64,000 nucleotides of DNA from Platanthera guangdongensis (GCA_039583875.1 CM077155.1:5692043-5756042); one strand, 5' to 3'. Shown: positions 34,853 through 46,468, numbered from the stretch's first letter. Translations and numbers: made by a program. Notes: generated by a model from the letters alone, not told the origin.

Positions 34853-35901
34853 ATGCCGATCCCCAAGGATATTCAAGAGCGCCTTGACCGAGCTCGCTAG
34901 GCTTCTATAGCTCGTGTAGCCGCCCTGACGGCGGTCCCTGCCACTGTGCCGCAGGGTGGCTCTGCCGAGCCCACCTCCAAGAAGATGAAACCATTCCCTC
35001 AGGCAGCCGAGCCCATCTACGATGACCTGAGGGCCACCTTGGAGCACGGGACCGGCTCCTCCACTCTGCCTGCCTCTGAAAGGGGGAGGAACATTGTCGA
35101 GATCTGCGACAGCCCAGACAACTGCCTTGATGGTGTAGAAGACGCCGCACTGCGAGACGCCACCCCGCGAGCGAAGACCACTCTTGGGGACTCGCGGTTC
35201 ATGACTCCGGAAAACCGCCACCGTGAGCCGTCCCCTCCCTTTGGGACCTTGGGGCTGAGCTCGCAGAGGCCGAGCTCGCCGATGCATGCCCCCTCTCCTC
35301 GGCAAATTGTTATGGCCGTGGGGGTGGGTCTGGAAACCATCCATACCCTGGGATTCGAGCTTCTCTCACCAGGGACTTGCGGCCCAGGTCACGTGAATGA
35401 TCTGAGGTTCATTCCTCCCTGCATCTCCTTCGAGTTGCCGAGCTCATCAGGTCAACTTTGCTTGGATTCCTGCCCCATGCGCTTTTCATGCATTCCTCTT
35501 TTTACTGACGTTTGTCTCCACAGTCCCCCCCCAGCCAATCCGCTGCCGAGGAATCTTTGCGGGCAGCCCACTACTCTCCCCTCCCCTCCCCAAGCGCGCT
35601 GAACTCTTACCCGGCCCCCAAAGTGGATCAAGGCGAGCTGACGAGGAGGTAGGTTAAGCTTCTCAAGAAGCTGGTGTGTGGGCTGCGTGAGGTGCATGGG
35701 GTCAACGAGATGCTACAACGCGACTACGTGCGTCTTGTTGACGAGGTGCGAAGCGGCTAGGCTGGCAAGCTGATGTCCCCTTCCCGGCTTCTGGACGAGA
35801 TTGATGACGGCCTCTTAGTGGCGCAGAGGAATTTGGGGAGGATCCGCGAGCTACTCCACGCGCGGCAGTCTTGGGGGGCGGGAGCCGCGAGATCAGGGTA
35901 G
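34853..35901 (+). pseudogene. Antisense gene 1 of element D, intron-containing, interrupted
   Basis: Not recognised by family. ATG 34853 opens MPIPKDIQERLDRAR, then TAG at 34898; the same frame continues to about 35310 through a Ser/Pro-rich acidic segment (VEICDSPDNCLDGV). A frame resumes after CTCCACAG at 35523 and reads with coding character to TAG 35899-35901 (KLVCGLREVHGVNEMLQRDY, LLDEIDDGLLVAQRNLGRIR), broken by TAGs near 35650 and 35758. An intron from about 35310 to 35523 explains the join; several in-phase GT donors are possible. The C-terminal part is helical and coiled-coil-like. It lies 180 bp from the D LTR on the opposite strand. Function unknown. Confidence 0.55.
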
Positions 35902-36077
35902 ATAAGAGGGCGGCTCCTTTGCCGAGCCGACCGGTACTCGCCTCCTAGTGCTACCCCTGCTCGTGTGCCCTGCTTTTTTATTCCTACACTTGGTATTTGT
36001 ATTAAGTAACTTTAGAACATTCTTAGTTTTTCGGCATCTAAATAATATATTGCTTTTCATTGACTTAGCCTTTGTTG

Positions 36078-36227
36078 GAAAGCGCCGGAAGTCGGCGAGC
36101 TGAGGGTTGGCGAGCCGGGCCGATTGGACAGCTTTGGTGGTTGGAACGCGCTGGACGTTGGCGAGCTGGGGGTTGGCGAGCTGGGTCGATTGGACAGCTC
36201 GCATCCCAGTTACTTTTTCTATAAATA
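36078..36227 (+). promoter_or_regulatory. GGCGAGCT repeat array and TATA box before antisense gene 2
   Basis: GTTGGCGAGCTGGG-type words, with CGATTGGACAGCT repeated twice, occupy 36078-36205, followed by TATAAATA at 36220-36227, 107 bp before ATG 36334. The GCGAGCT words also fill the D U3, so the antisense gene and the LTR share motif and layout. Confidence 0.6.
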
Positions 36228-36333
36228 GCCCCTCCCCCACCAACCCTCGTACTACCGCCTTAACTTCTTGCTTCTCTTTTTTTCCTGTGCTTTCTCTCTT
36301 TCCCGTTCGTGCCGCATACATTTCTTTGCGAGT

Positions 36334-38395
36334 ATGGGCAAGGCCAAGCCTGATGCAGACGGTCACACCAAGTGCGACCTACACTTCACCGACTTCTGAT
36401 TCTTCGAGGGGAACACCACCGAGGAAGAGCTCGCGCAATTTGTCGGTGACCATGTTCCGCCGGGCTTCGAGGCGCGTCGGCCGAGGCAAGGGGAGGCCAT
36501 CAATACCTTCTATGACGACGAGCTCACCTTCCCCATTTCTCACTTTGAGGTGGGGTTGTGCCTCCCCCTCTGGCCGTAGATCCGGCAGATTCTTAAGTAC
36601 TATGGCAGGGTGCCCGCGCAGCTGAACTCCAACGCCATCGCCATGATGGTGGCGTTCGCGAGCTACCTCCGACGAGAGAGGATAGAGTTCAACCTGACTG
36701 TGTTCAGGAAGCTCTTTTCCTATAACGCGATGCCAGACGGGGTCGCCTACTTCGGCTGCTCGCTGATCAAAGTTCGTGAGGTCGCGAACAAACATCATAA
36801 CTGGATGACCAAGATCTCCTCCATCAAGGGTGAGTTTGGCAACATCCCGTACTCGCCACAAAAGAAAGGCGAGGAGGTATATCGCCCGCTGGCCGTATCC
36901 GGCAATGATGCCGACCTCCACAAGTACTTACTCCACAAAGACTTCGAGGTCACCTTCCTGCGAAGGGGCCTTGACGCGCTTCTCCCCGTCCTACCCGGCG
37001 AAGGTATTGTTCCCCCCACTTTTGCAGAGCTCGCCACATTGTTGTTGAAGATCTAACTTTTTCCAAGTTCTGTTTTTTTGCAGGGGAGTGGCTAATCCCT
37101 GTGAATCTGCCGTTCGCGGACTCGGGGTTGTACCCAGAGCCCCTTGCCTGCGAGAAGGCGGCCGCAGCGGCCTGCCAAGATGATGCTGCCTTCTCCCAAC
37201 CCTCGTCCAGCAAGAGGCGGCCTGAGGATGTGGGGTCGAACCCGCCACACCGCCAGCCATTAACAAAAAAGATGAAGAAGGTCGTGCTCGCTCCGCGGGG
37301 GAAATAACATCAATAACATCAATCCAGCCCCAAATACATAAGCTTGCCCGAGACCATCCCCGACGCGTCACCGGAGAGCCCGCTGAGGAAGATCACCAGC
37401 AAAGGTCGGAAGGGCGGCGAGGTTCCTGCTTTCGCGGCGGCGATCTCCCCACCTCCTTCGGCGGAGAGGGCAGCTCGCAAGCGCGGGCTGCCGAAACAAA
37501 ATCCCCTCTTCAACTTCAGGGGGCGGTGGAAGGACTCGGCGGGGGAGCCCATGGTACAGTGGGATGAGCTGGCCCATCGTGTCTCCATCTCCACCCTGCA
37601 TCCGTCCGGGCATGACAGCGAGCCCGCCACTGGCCATGCTTACGGCCTCGGCTTTGGCCTCTATGGCCGCGAGGATGTCGTGGCCTACAAGAACATGACC
37701 CTACGGCAGCTCGACCTTGAGGGTCTGCAGGCCCATCTGCGGACCATGGAGCTCCACCACATGCTGACCCGCCGTAGCTTCGCCCTCAGCAATCAGCCCC
37801 AAAAAGCCGAGCAGGCTCGCGATGTCGCCAAGTACAAGGTCGTCGACCAAGTGAGGCAGCTTGACATCGCCGAGGGTCTCCTCGCCCAGGCCGCCGGCGG
37901 GTTGGTGAGTATCAGGCTCCTTCCCTCTTTTACTTGAAATATTTTGCGCTGTTAACGAATTTCTCTCTTTCATCAGGATGCCAAGGCTGCTGGGGAGCTG
38001 CGGGCTCGCAATACCGAGCAGGAGGAGGAGATCGGCTAGCTGTTCGCCCGGCTTGCCGAGCTGGAGGGGGCGAATGCGAGGCTGAAGGAGGATAATCAGA
38101 ACCTCAGCCGCGAGGCCCGCCGTCAGGCGGAGATCTTCTTACCGGCCAGCGACGTCGACCTTACCCTCCCCTATAAGAGGCCACGGGTCTTTGGCGAGGT
38201 CGACCTCGCCGAGAGGCTGCAGATCAACTCCATACAAGCTACCAAATGCACCCTCCAAATGATGAAGGACACTAGGGTGCTAGTGGAGGGGTGCGAGGAG
38301 ATCTCCACCAAGGACCTGATGTTGAGCTTGTTCCCGGCTACGCCACCCAGCGAGAAGGAGGATAGCCTGGACGCGATGTTCGGGAAGGGCTTCTA
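36334..38395 (+). pseudogene. Antisense gene 2 of D (putative gypsy-type transposon domain), three exons
   Basis: The protein opens MGKAKPDADGHTKCDLHFTD and contains YDDELTFPISHFEVGLCLPL, the putative gypsy-type transposon domain (Transposase_28) found in plant gypsy antisense ORFs; its biochemical role is not known. Exon 1 is 36334-37003 with TGA near 36397 and TAG near 36577. Intron 37004-37083 ends TTTTTTTGCAG and splicing keeps frame into EWLIPVNLPFADSGLYPE. A stop at 37305 and a shift precede 37344-37904. A second intron, 37905-37976 (GTGAGT...CATCAG), leads in frame to a coiled-coil end (LRARNTEQEEEIG, stop, LFARLAELEGANARLKEDNQ) and TAG 38393. An AATGAAAA poly(A)-like word is near 38500. 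It is transcribed opposite to gag-pol. Confidence 0.75.
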
Positions 38396-39099
38396 GGATC
38401 AATCGGGCGAGGGGGTGGGGTGTGGGGCGAGGCCTAAATATGTATGCTTTTCTTTTGTTTCCTCGCTGAGGCGAGCTCCACCTGTAAATACCATTATTCA
38501 ATGAAAAACGATTTTTGATCATACCCGTGCCATTTTTTTTTGTTTTTTCTTTTTGTTGTGTTCAGTATATCCGCGAGCCCTTCCCCAGGCGACCTCGCAT
38601 AGATGGGTACTGCGAGTAGGATAATCATTAGTACGTGCCCGCGAGAGAGTACATTGAGTGCTCGACAATTCACAGGGCTTCACCGCAGCTCACTCACGAG
38701 CTGTCCTTGGCCTTCTTAATAAAAAAAAAATCGAACTCACTGAATTTTCACAAGTAAAATAAAGCGGGGGTGGGGCCTCTCGGCAGAATCCGCCTCTCCT
38801 TGGCGAGGTCTCAGGGCCTGGCTTGCCAATTCTTAGGATTCGCCCCAGCTTGCTCGCGAGCTGTCCGTCATCTTATCGATGTGAGACCAAATTCTCTAAA
38901 TCTTCCCGAGTAAAACATGGTAGGGGGACGAGGTGGCCCGGCGGGACCCACCTCCTCTTAGTGAGGCCCGAGGCCCTAGCTTGCCGATCTTCTGCCGAGT
39001 CCGAGCTAGATCAGCGAGCTCGAACTCGCCCATACCGAGCTCTCCTCTCTTGGAAGGGCCAACTTTGTTAGGCACTACCTGGGGGGGGGGGGGGTAAGG
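38396..39099. other. D spacer with GCGAGCT words, no gene
   Basis: Between antisense gene 2 and the 147-bp array. It holds scattered GCGAGCT, CTCGCGAGCTGTCC and GAGCTCG words, repeated headings such as AGCTGTCCTTGGCC or AGCTGTCCGTC, and a 12-G run near 39082. No coding signal. Confidence 0.55.
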
Positions 39100-40125
39100 A
39101 CTTCCCTAGGTGACCTTCAGCCCGTCAGCTTGGTGAGAGCCTGACAGCAGGATCTGCTCAAGGCCCAAGGATGACACCGAGTGACTTCCAGCCCTGCCAG
39201 GTAGATGAGAGCCTGACAGCAGGATCTGCTCGGGGTCCACTACTAACACCATCGAGTGACTTCCAGCCCTGCCAGCTAGGTGAGAGCCTGACAGCGGGAT
39301 CTGCTCGAGGCCCAAGGATGACACCAAGTGACTTTCAGCCCTGCCAGCTAGGTGAGAGCCTAACAGCGGGATATGCTCGGGGTCCACTACTAACACCATC
39401 GAGTGACTTCCAGCCCTGCCAACTAGGTGAGAGCCTGACAGCGGGATCTGCTCGAGGCCCAAGGATGACACCGAGTGATTTTCATCCCTGCCAGCTAGGT
39501 GAGAGCCTAACATAGGGATCTGCTCGGGTCCACTACTAACACCTCGAGTGACTTCCATCCCTGCCAGCTAGGTGAGAGCCTGATATCGGGATCTGCTCGA
39601 GGCCCAAGGATGATACCGAGTGACTTCCAGCCCTACTAGCTAGGTGAGAGCCTGACAGCGGGATCTGCTCGGGGTCCACTACTAACACCATCGAGTGACT
39701 TCCAGCCCTGCCAGCTAGGTGAGAGCCTGACAGCGGTATCTGCTCGAGGCCCAAGGATGACACCGAGTGACTTCCATCCCTGCCAGCTAGGTGAGAGCCT
39801 GACAACGGGATCTGCTCGGGGTCCACTACTAACACCATCGAGTGACTTTCAGCCCTGCCAGCTAGGTGAGAGCCTGACAGTAGGATCTGCTTGAGGCCCA
39901 AGGATGACACCGAGTGACTTCCAGCCCTGCCAGCTAGGTGAGAGCCTGACAGCGGGATCTGCTCGGGGTCGACTACTTACACCATCGAGTGACTTCCAGC
40001 CCTGCCAGCTAGGTGAGAGCCTGACAGTGGGATCTGCTCGAGGCCCAAGTATGACACCGAGTGACTTCCAGCCCTGCGAGCTAGGTGAGAGCCTGACAGC
40101 GGGATCTGTCCGGGGTCCAAATTCA
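39100..40125. repeat. Tandem array in D with 147-bp dimer period
   Basis: Fourteen or so monomers of about 73 bp alternate between two versions: one with GAGGCCCAAGGATGACACC and one with GGGGTCCACTACTAACACC. Their common body is AGTGACTTCCAGCCCTGCCA, then GCTAGGTGAGAGCCTGACAG and CGGGATCTGCTCG. Successive ATGACACC positions (39171, 39318, 39465, 39610, 39757, 39904, 40051) give a dimer step of 147 bp (once 145). Reading frames on both strands here are repeat artefacts. Arrays near the 3' end of the internal region are known in Tat elements. Confidence 0.95.
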
Positions 40126-40254
40126 CCTCACTTCTTCATGTGAGCTCATAGCGACAACATTGGCATATTAAAGAACTTTCATTAAAAATCAAGGCACAAC
40201 TTACAAGCTTCAAGGGAAAAAGTGTTTTAAGTCGTCACCACTCCAGGTGATACT

Positions 40255-43200
40255 TAGGGTCTCGCCCTCCACATTTTAGAGTCGATACCCCCCTGATCTC
40301 AAGGCTTCTTTTACAATGAATGGTCCCTCCCAGTTAGGGTTGAGTTTCCCCACGGTTGCCGACCTTCCCGCTGCATCCACTTTCTTAATCACCAAGCCCC
40401 CCTCCACAAATTGTTTGACTCTGACGTGTTTGTCGAAGTACTTGGCCATCCGCGTCTTCACCTCTTCCTACCGGAGGGCGAAAAGATCCCGTAGTTCTTC
40501 CACCATGTCAAGGGAGAGCCGCAGCTCCTCCTCGTTCTCAGCCTGCCATTCTTCCCTGCCTTCCTTGGCCGCAACAACTCGAGGTGTTTGAACTTCAAAT
40601 TCCACGAGGAACACTTCCTCGCACCAATGAGAGAGTTTGAAGGGGGTCTCTCCTGTAGATGTGTTGGGGGTGGTCCTTAGGGCCCAGAGAACCGCGAGGA
40701 GCTGCTCCACCAAGCTTCCCTTCAGATTTTCCACTTTATTTTTCAGGAGGTTGACAATGATCTTGTTCGCGACCTCCACCTGCCCGTTGCTCCTGGGTGA
40801 TGGACCGAGGCGAACCTGAGGTCGATTCCAAGCTGCTCGGAAAAACTGGTGAACACAACGCTGGTGAACTAGGGCTCGTTGTCCGTGACAATGGCCTGGG
40901 GTAGCCCATGGCGGCAGATGATCTCCCCCCAAACAAAGTTTCTGATAACCTGGGAGGTCACCTTAGCCAGCTCCTTCACTTCCAACCACTTGGAGAAATA
41001 ATAGATCATTACTAGGAGGAATCTCCTCTGCCCACCAGCCTGGGGGAACGGTCCAACCAAATCCATTCCCTAAATGGTGAAGGGCCAGGGGGCTGTGATA
41101 CTTTTGAGTCGCTGAGCCGGCTGTAGCTGGAGGGGGGAAAACAGCTGGCATTTGTGGCACCTTCTTGTGAACTCCATTGCATCATGGCCCAGGGTGGGCC
41201 AGAAGTACCCCTGCCTGACAATCCTCCCTTCCAGGGTCCGACTCCCGGAGTGACTCCCACACTCTCCAGAGTGGACTTCCTCCAAGATTCTTTATACCTC
41301 ACCCTCGGCCACACAACGAGCCAACATCCCCGAGAGTGTCTTCCTGTACAGCTGCCCGTCCTGGAGGAAGTAGTACGCTGACTTATGCCTGAGCTTCTTC
41401 TTATCTACCCCCTCTGGATACTCTCCCGTGGAAAGGAAAGTTACAACTGGGTCCATCCATGAAGGCCGTTGATCTATCACCATGAGCTCCCCCTCTTCAA
41501 TGGAAGGGTGAAATATGTCGGTGATGGTACCCCCTACCCAGGGACTGTGCTTTGCGAACTGATTGACTTGCTCATTTTCCTCCCGGGGCACGTGCTGGAT
41601 GGAAAAAGTTTGGAACGTGCCGATGACCCCCTTTACCTTGGCTAAGTATAACCGCTGGGTAGGTTCTGTTGCTTCAAACTCGCCGTTGATCTGGGAAGCT
41701 ACCACTATGGAGACGGTGAGGACCTCCACATCTAAAACCCCCAGCTCCCTGGCCAAGCGTAGCCCCACTATCACGGCTTCATACTCGGCTTGATTATTGG
41801 TGATGGGAAAGTGCACCACTACCGTCTGCTCAATTCTAGTCCCCTAAGGGCTCTCCAAGATCACTCCCACTCCTAGGGAATGCCTCCCCGAGGCACCATC
41901 CACCTTTACCTTCCAAGGAGTCGAACGAGTGAGCTCTTTGTCCGCCACCTCAATCATATAATCAGACAAGAAGTCGGTCATTTCTTGAGCTTTGATTGAG
42001 AGATGCGGGACGAAGGAAACGTAAAACTCACTCAACTCCACCAACCACTTGACCAGCCTGCCAGAATGCTCCACCCCCTCGAAGATGTTGCGGAGAGGAT
42101 GGTCAGTCACCACTCAGATTGAGTGTGCCTGGAAATAAGGTCACAACCTTCGGGCTGAGATGATTAAGGAGAAAGCCAGCTTCTCCAAAATTTGATACCG
42201 GAGCTCGGCCTTCCTCAGGACCCGACTCACGTAGTAAATAGGGAGCTGCTTCTTCCCCTCTTCCCGAACTAGGACGGAGCTCAAGGCTTCTGCCCTGACC
42301 CCGAGATACAAAAACAAGTCCTCCCCCTCCTTGGGCCCTTGGAGCAGCGGAGCCTGGGTCAACTGCATTTTGAGGGCCTGAAATGCCTCCTCTCACTCCT
42401 TGGTCCATTCAAACCTTTGACTGCCCCTTAGCGTTTTGAAGAAGGGGGAACACTTTTCCCCAGCCCGGGAGAGGAACCTACTTAGCCCTGCCAGTTTCCC
42501 TATTATGGCGCTGTACCTCCTTGGTATTCCGTGGTGACCCTAGCTCCATAATAGCCTTGACCTTGCCAGGATTCGGCTCGACCCCCGTAGGGGTGAGGAG
42601 ATGCCACAAGAACTTCCCCCGGCTAGCCCCGAAAACACACTTCAGGGGGTTCAATCACATCTTGTACTTGCGCAGGGTATCAAAGGTCTCCTCTAGGTCC
42701 TGGAGGTGGGAGTCCACATCCCGACTCTTGATCATGAGGTCATCCACATACACCTCCAGGTTCCTCCCCTTTTGCTCTTTGAAGACCCTATCCATCATCT
42801 TCTGGTAGGTCGCCCCTGCGTTCTTTAGCCCGAAGGGCATCATCTTGTAATAGTAGCATCCATCCCTCGTGATGAACAAGACATCCTTGATGCCCGGGGG
42901 GTGCATCCTGATTTGATGATAACCTGAAAAAGCATCTAGAAAACTCATTATAGAGAAACCAACGACTGAGTCAACCAGTGCGTCGATCCGAGGCAAGGGA
43001 TAACTGTCCTTAGGACAAGCTTTATTAAGTAAAGAGAAATCGATACACATTCACCACTGGCCGTCACCCTTTTTGACCATGACCATATTGGAGACCCAGC
43101 CGGGGTATTGTATTTCGGACACGAAGCCTTCCTTGAGGAGCTTTGCTACCTCCTCTCGGATGGGCTCTGCCAGCTTGTCCGTGGTGGACCTCTTCCTTTG

Positions 43201-44154
43201 CTGGACGGGGCGTGTTCCCGGGTCCAGGTTGAGGCGGTGGCAGGCCATATCCGTATCAACCCCCGGCATCTCCACGGCGTTCCATGCAAATATATCCACA
43301 TTCTTTTGGATGCACTCCAGCATCCTGCCTTGGTCTACTGGGGTCAGCCCTCCATTGACGCGGACCTTCTCCACCTTGCCTCCACGGGTGAGGACATCCA
43401 ACTCCATCACTTCCTCTGTAGCCTCCAACCTGGACTGCTCCCCCCATCCTTCAGCGTCCCTCTCCTCCGGGATAGGGACCTCCACCTCCACCTCTTCCTC
43501 CACGGCCATCTGTTCGACCATCTCCTCCTGATCTCTTCCTGCCTCCTCATCCTCAGTGCGGTTCTCCACCTCCAGCTCCTCCCTGCCAGCTTCCTGCTCA
43601 GCCTCGTCCATCCTTCACCCCATCTCCTCAGCTCCCTCCGGCCAAGAGATGGAGTTCACAGCGGTGACATAGCATTCCCGCGCCACCTTGGGGTCCCCCC
43701 TGACCCTGACCTGAATCCCCTCGGCATTGAACTTCAAGAACTGATGGAATGATGAGGGGACGCAGCGGAAGACGCTGATAAGGGGCCTCCCGAAGATGGC
43801 GATGTAGCTACTAGGGGCATCCACGATGACGAACCTGCAGTTTTTGGACTGCCCCCCCAGGGTGACATGGAGGGCGACTCCTCCCTCCACTTCTTTCCTC
43901 TCCCCCGAAAACCCAAACAAGGGTCCATCCGAGGCCAACACCCTCTTCGCCTCCACCTTCATCGCATCAAATGCCTTCTTTAAGATGATGTTGACGGAGC
44001 TTCCGTTGTCAACAAGGATCCGAGAGACGGTAAAATTTTCGATGGCTACCTTGATGACCAACGCATCACAGAATGGATCCTCGTGATCCGGCATGTCGCT
44101 CCTGGAGAAGGTGATCCTCTCTTCTAGAGAATGGGGTTTGGGATGTGGAGGCAA
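40255..44154 (-). pseudogene. pol: pol of element D (protease, RT, RNase H, second RNase H, integrase), interrupted
   Basis: Reading on the minus strand: aspartic protease with RILVDNGSSVNIIL (about 44030-43990); RT with MVMVKKGDGQW, stop, MCIDFSLLNKACPKDSYPLP and VYVDDLMIKS (43090-42720); RT-linked RNase H with LPIYYVSRVLRKAE and VVTDHPLRNI (42370-42080); archaeal-type second RNase H with KVDGAS and NNQAEYEAVIVGL (41960-41740); integrase with YFSKWLEV, IVTDNEP and GQVEVANKIIVNLL (41290-40740); and a C-terminal WEGPFIVKEAL (about 40310). In the second RNase H the expected TDS motif reads TVS, losing a catalytic Asp. Several stops and shifts interrupt the frame. Pol lies at the opposite end of D from the antisense genes. 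Confidence 0.92.
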
Positions 44155-44279
44155 CGCTTCGACGGTATATGGTGCGGAGGCTCGACTTTCGGGAAGCCTT
44201 GACCCCCACCCCTCCGTGGATCACTCCGATCCCTCCTCGGGTCCCAATGTCCACCCGGTCTTCTCAACGGTCCTCCTCT

Positions 44280-45647
44280 ACCCGAGGCAGGACCTCCTTA
44301 ATTCTCACTTCCTGGCGCCCCTGCTACTGCTGCTGTTCCTTGTTCCCTCTCATTTCAAGGAACTCCGGGCACGTGGCTGTGGCGTGCCCCTCCTCCTGAT
44401 GGAAGTCTCAATAGGGCAACTCCACCCTAACTTCTCTCCTCCTCCTCCTTACTACTCTCCTCCTCTCCCCCATGGCTATGGCCATAGACGCTTCTTGATC
44501 GGGGAGTCAGGGCCTCTAGGCCTGCCTCCAGCACGGGGGTGGAATTGATCATGTCCCCCTTGACGGCGATCTCTTCCCTGGTACCCCCTCTATGGCCCCT
44601 GCCCTTGCCACTCAGGCCTCCAACCCAGCCGATGGTCGGGCTCCTGACGTCCCCACCTAGGCTGCTGCTGCCCCTGGAGCTGCCTCTGCTCCCTCTGTCG
44701 GGACTCTCCTCTCCTTTCTTCATGTCCCCTTCCTCCTCTCGATTCCTTCTCCTCCTCCATGGCCCAGCTGGCCAGCTTCTGCGCAAACTCCGGGTTTGAC
44801 GCCTCCCCGTCAACTTCTCTCGCTGCCCTCTCCATCAGCTCCTCATAGGAGAGGGGGGAACTCTCTTCAGCTCCATCCTGAAGAATCCCTGTTGTAGGCC
44901 CAGGGTAAAGACCATCATCAAACTATGGCCTGGTATCTCCTGGACCTGAGTAACCTCCTCCTAGAACTGATCCACGTAGCTTCCCAGCTTCGCGTTCACC
45001 CCCTGCTTGATGTGGAACAGGGATTCCGACTCCTTCTTCCTCCTCTTTGAGGTATTGAACATCAGCATGAACCCCCGGCGCAGGTCCTCGAAGCAGTAGA
45101 TGGAGCTGGCCGGTAGCTGGTGGAACCACTCCCTTGCCTTTTCCTTCAGGGTGATAGTGAAGAGTTGACACTTGAACCCGTCCGACATTTGCCGGATTGA
45201 AACCACATCCTTGAACCATTGAACGTGCTGAACCGGGTCTCCCTTCCCGGTGTAGTAGGACATATCGGGTTCCCTGAACCCCTCTGGAACTGGAGCTGAA
45301 GAGACCAAATCGCTGAAGGGGCTGCGTCCCCCTGCTGGGTGAGCTGGCGAGTCTCGCGAGCCTAGCTCGCCTAACCGGCCTTGGCCTGCCGAGCCAGGGA
45401 AGAGCGCGCGCCCGGGGAGCTCGCACCCCCGGCCTTCCTCGGCCACCTCCTTCCCAGCTCGCCTGCTGGGGGCGTCCTTGACCAGAGAGGGGATGGCCGC
45501 GATCTGGGCTGCTGGATTCGAGCACTCGGCTCGCGTGCCGAGTGCGAACCTGACGAGGTTCAGCATCTCACTCCTGAAATCCTTAAACATCCTCACCGTA
45601 ACGAGAGGACGGTGGGGGGGGGGGGGGCGGCGAGTCCGGCCTGTCAC
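44280..45647 (-). pseudogene. gag: gag of element D, interrupted
   Basis: The Gag matrix/capsid domain is seen as YYTGKGDPVQHVQWFKDVV, AREWFHQLPASSIYCFEDLR and KQGVNAKLGSYVDQF, the retrotransposon gag pattern of Ty3/gypsy. A start near 45647 is plausible; a stop follows near 44960 and the frame continues in Arg-rich sequence. Near 44400 the text DFHQEEGHATATC lacks the leading Cys of the zinc-binding motif: a TGA stands where YC is expected. The stretch 44430-44810 is Arg/Glu-rich. Structural particle protein in an intact copy. Confidence 0.85.
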
Positions 45648-45700
45648 ATCCCTGTCCTCCTGTCATCGGGCTCGCTGAAACTTTTCTGCACTGACCACGC

Positions 45701-45721
45701 TCCAAGCTCACCGCACCAAAA
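45701..45721 (-). other. PBS position of element D (tRNA not assigned)
   Basis: On the minus strand TTTTGGTGCGGTGAGCTTGG follows the LTR end directly. It is in PBS position and begins with the usual TGG, but I cannot match it with confidence to a tRNA 3' end. Confidence 0.4.
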
Positions 45722-46468
45722 TGTTGAAACCGAAAAACAGTCTCCTGTGGAGTTCACCCTTGGGGAAGGGGTGATCGCGCGCCTACTTCACTCCTGCAAG
45801 CAAAATAATAAAAGAAACAAGGGGAACCGACCCAAGGGCTCGATAGGGAGGACACACCACACACCCAAAAGATCTGAGAGCGCTTTCCCTCCTTAGCCAG
45901 AGGCCGAGCTAAGTTACCCTCAAAAAGCACTTGAAAACTGGAGCAGGAGAGCACAGGAAGCCTGCCCTCTAGGGTACCCCTTGGGTCCTATTTATAGTTT
46001 TCAGAATCTGAACTGCCAATAATAAAAAGGAACTGACCTGAAGTTACCAAAAAACCCTTGGTTGGGTCTGCCAACAGCCAAACTACGCTGTTTGGAAGGG
46101 CTATAGGCAGGCCAACGGGGGCAAAATAGAAAAAAGTACCTCATATATCTGGGCGAGCTGGGGAGCCTGGCCACCTCGGCAGATCCTGCTCACCTGCTGT
46201 TGCCGAGCTCCTTTGGCGAGCGCGATTCCGGATGGCTAGCTCGCCCATCAGTCAGCCTCCATTAGTCATCCCCAGCTCGACGAATCCTGGCTTAGCTCGG
46301 TGAATACCGAGCTCGCAGTCGACGAATGTCGAGCTCGGGTTCGGCTTCCCCTTGCCAAGCTCACCCACGATCTTCGGAGTCCTTTGCTGGGCTTGCCTGT
46401 TGCTTGGACGATCTGAACCGCCCGGTATGGTTCGTGGCGACCTCACTCGCCGGACACGGGGTTGTACA
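45722..46468 (-). repeat. Element D 5' LTR (747 bp)
   Basis: Same length as the 3' LTR. On the minus strand it starts TGTACAACCCCGTGTCCGGC at 46468 and ends GGTTTCAACA at 45722. TATA box TATAAATA is at 45989-45996 (minus). U3 motif words are at about 46170-46440. Confidence 0.93.

Larger units (their letters stand above)
33930..46468 (-). mobile_element. Element D: complete Tat-type Ty3/gypsy retrotransposon
   Basis: Two 747-bp LTRs bound gag, protease, RT, RNase H, a second RNase H and integrase on the minus strand, then a tandem array and two antisense genes. RT before integrase gives gypsy. The extra archaeal-type RNase H and antisense ORFs between pol and 3' LTR fit the Tat lineage. Target copies: GTGGG (33925-33929) and GTTGG (46469-46473). 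The LTRs differ by roughly 8 % over the 200 bp compared by eye. Confidence 0.92.

Noticed and set aside
34196..35344. 382-codon minus-strand open frame over the D 3' LTR and antisense gene 1
   Set aside because: It crosses the LTR boundary and is the shadow of the + strand gene in GC-rich sequence; no domain seen.
39106..40143. Repetitive open frames in both directions (LAGRAGSHS / CQLGESLTAGSARG)
   Set aside because: They are readings of the 147-bp tandem array.
43073..44548. Long + strand frames opposite D protease and RT
   Set aside because: Shadows of the minus-strand pol; composition only, no motif.
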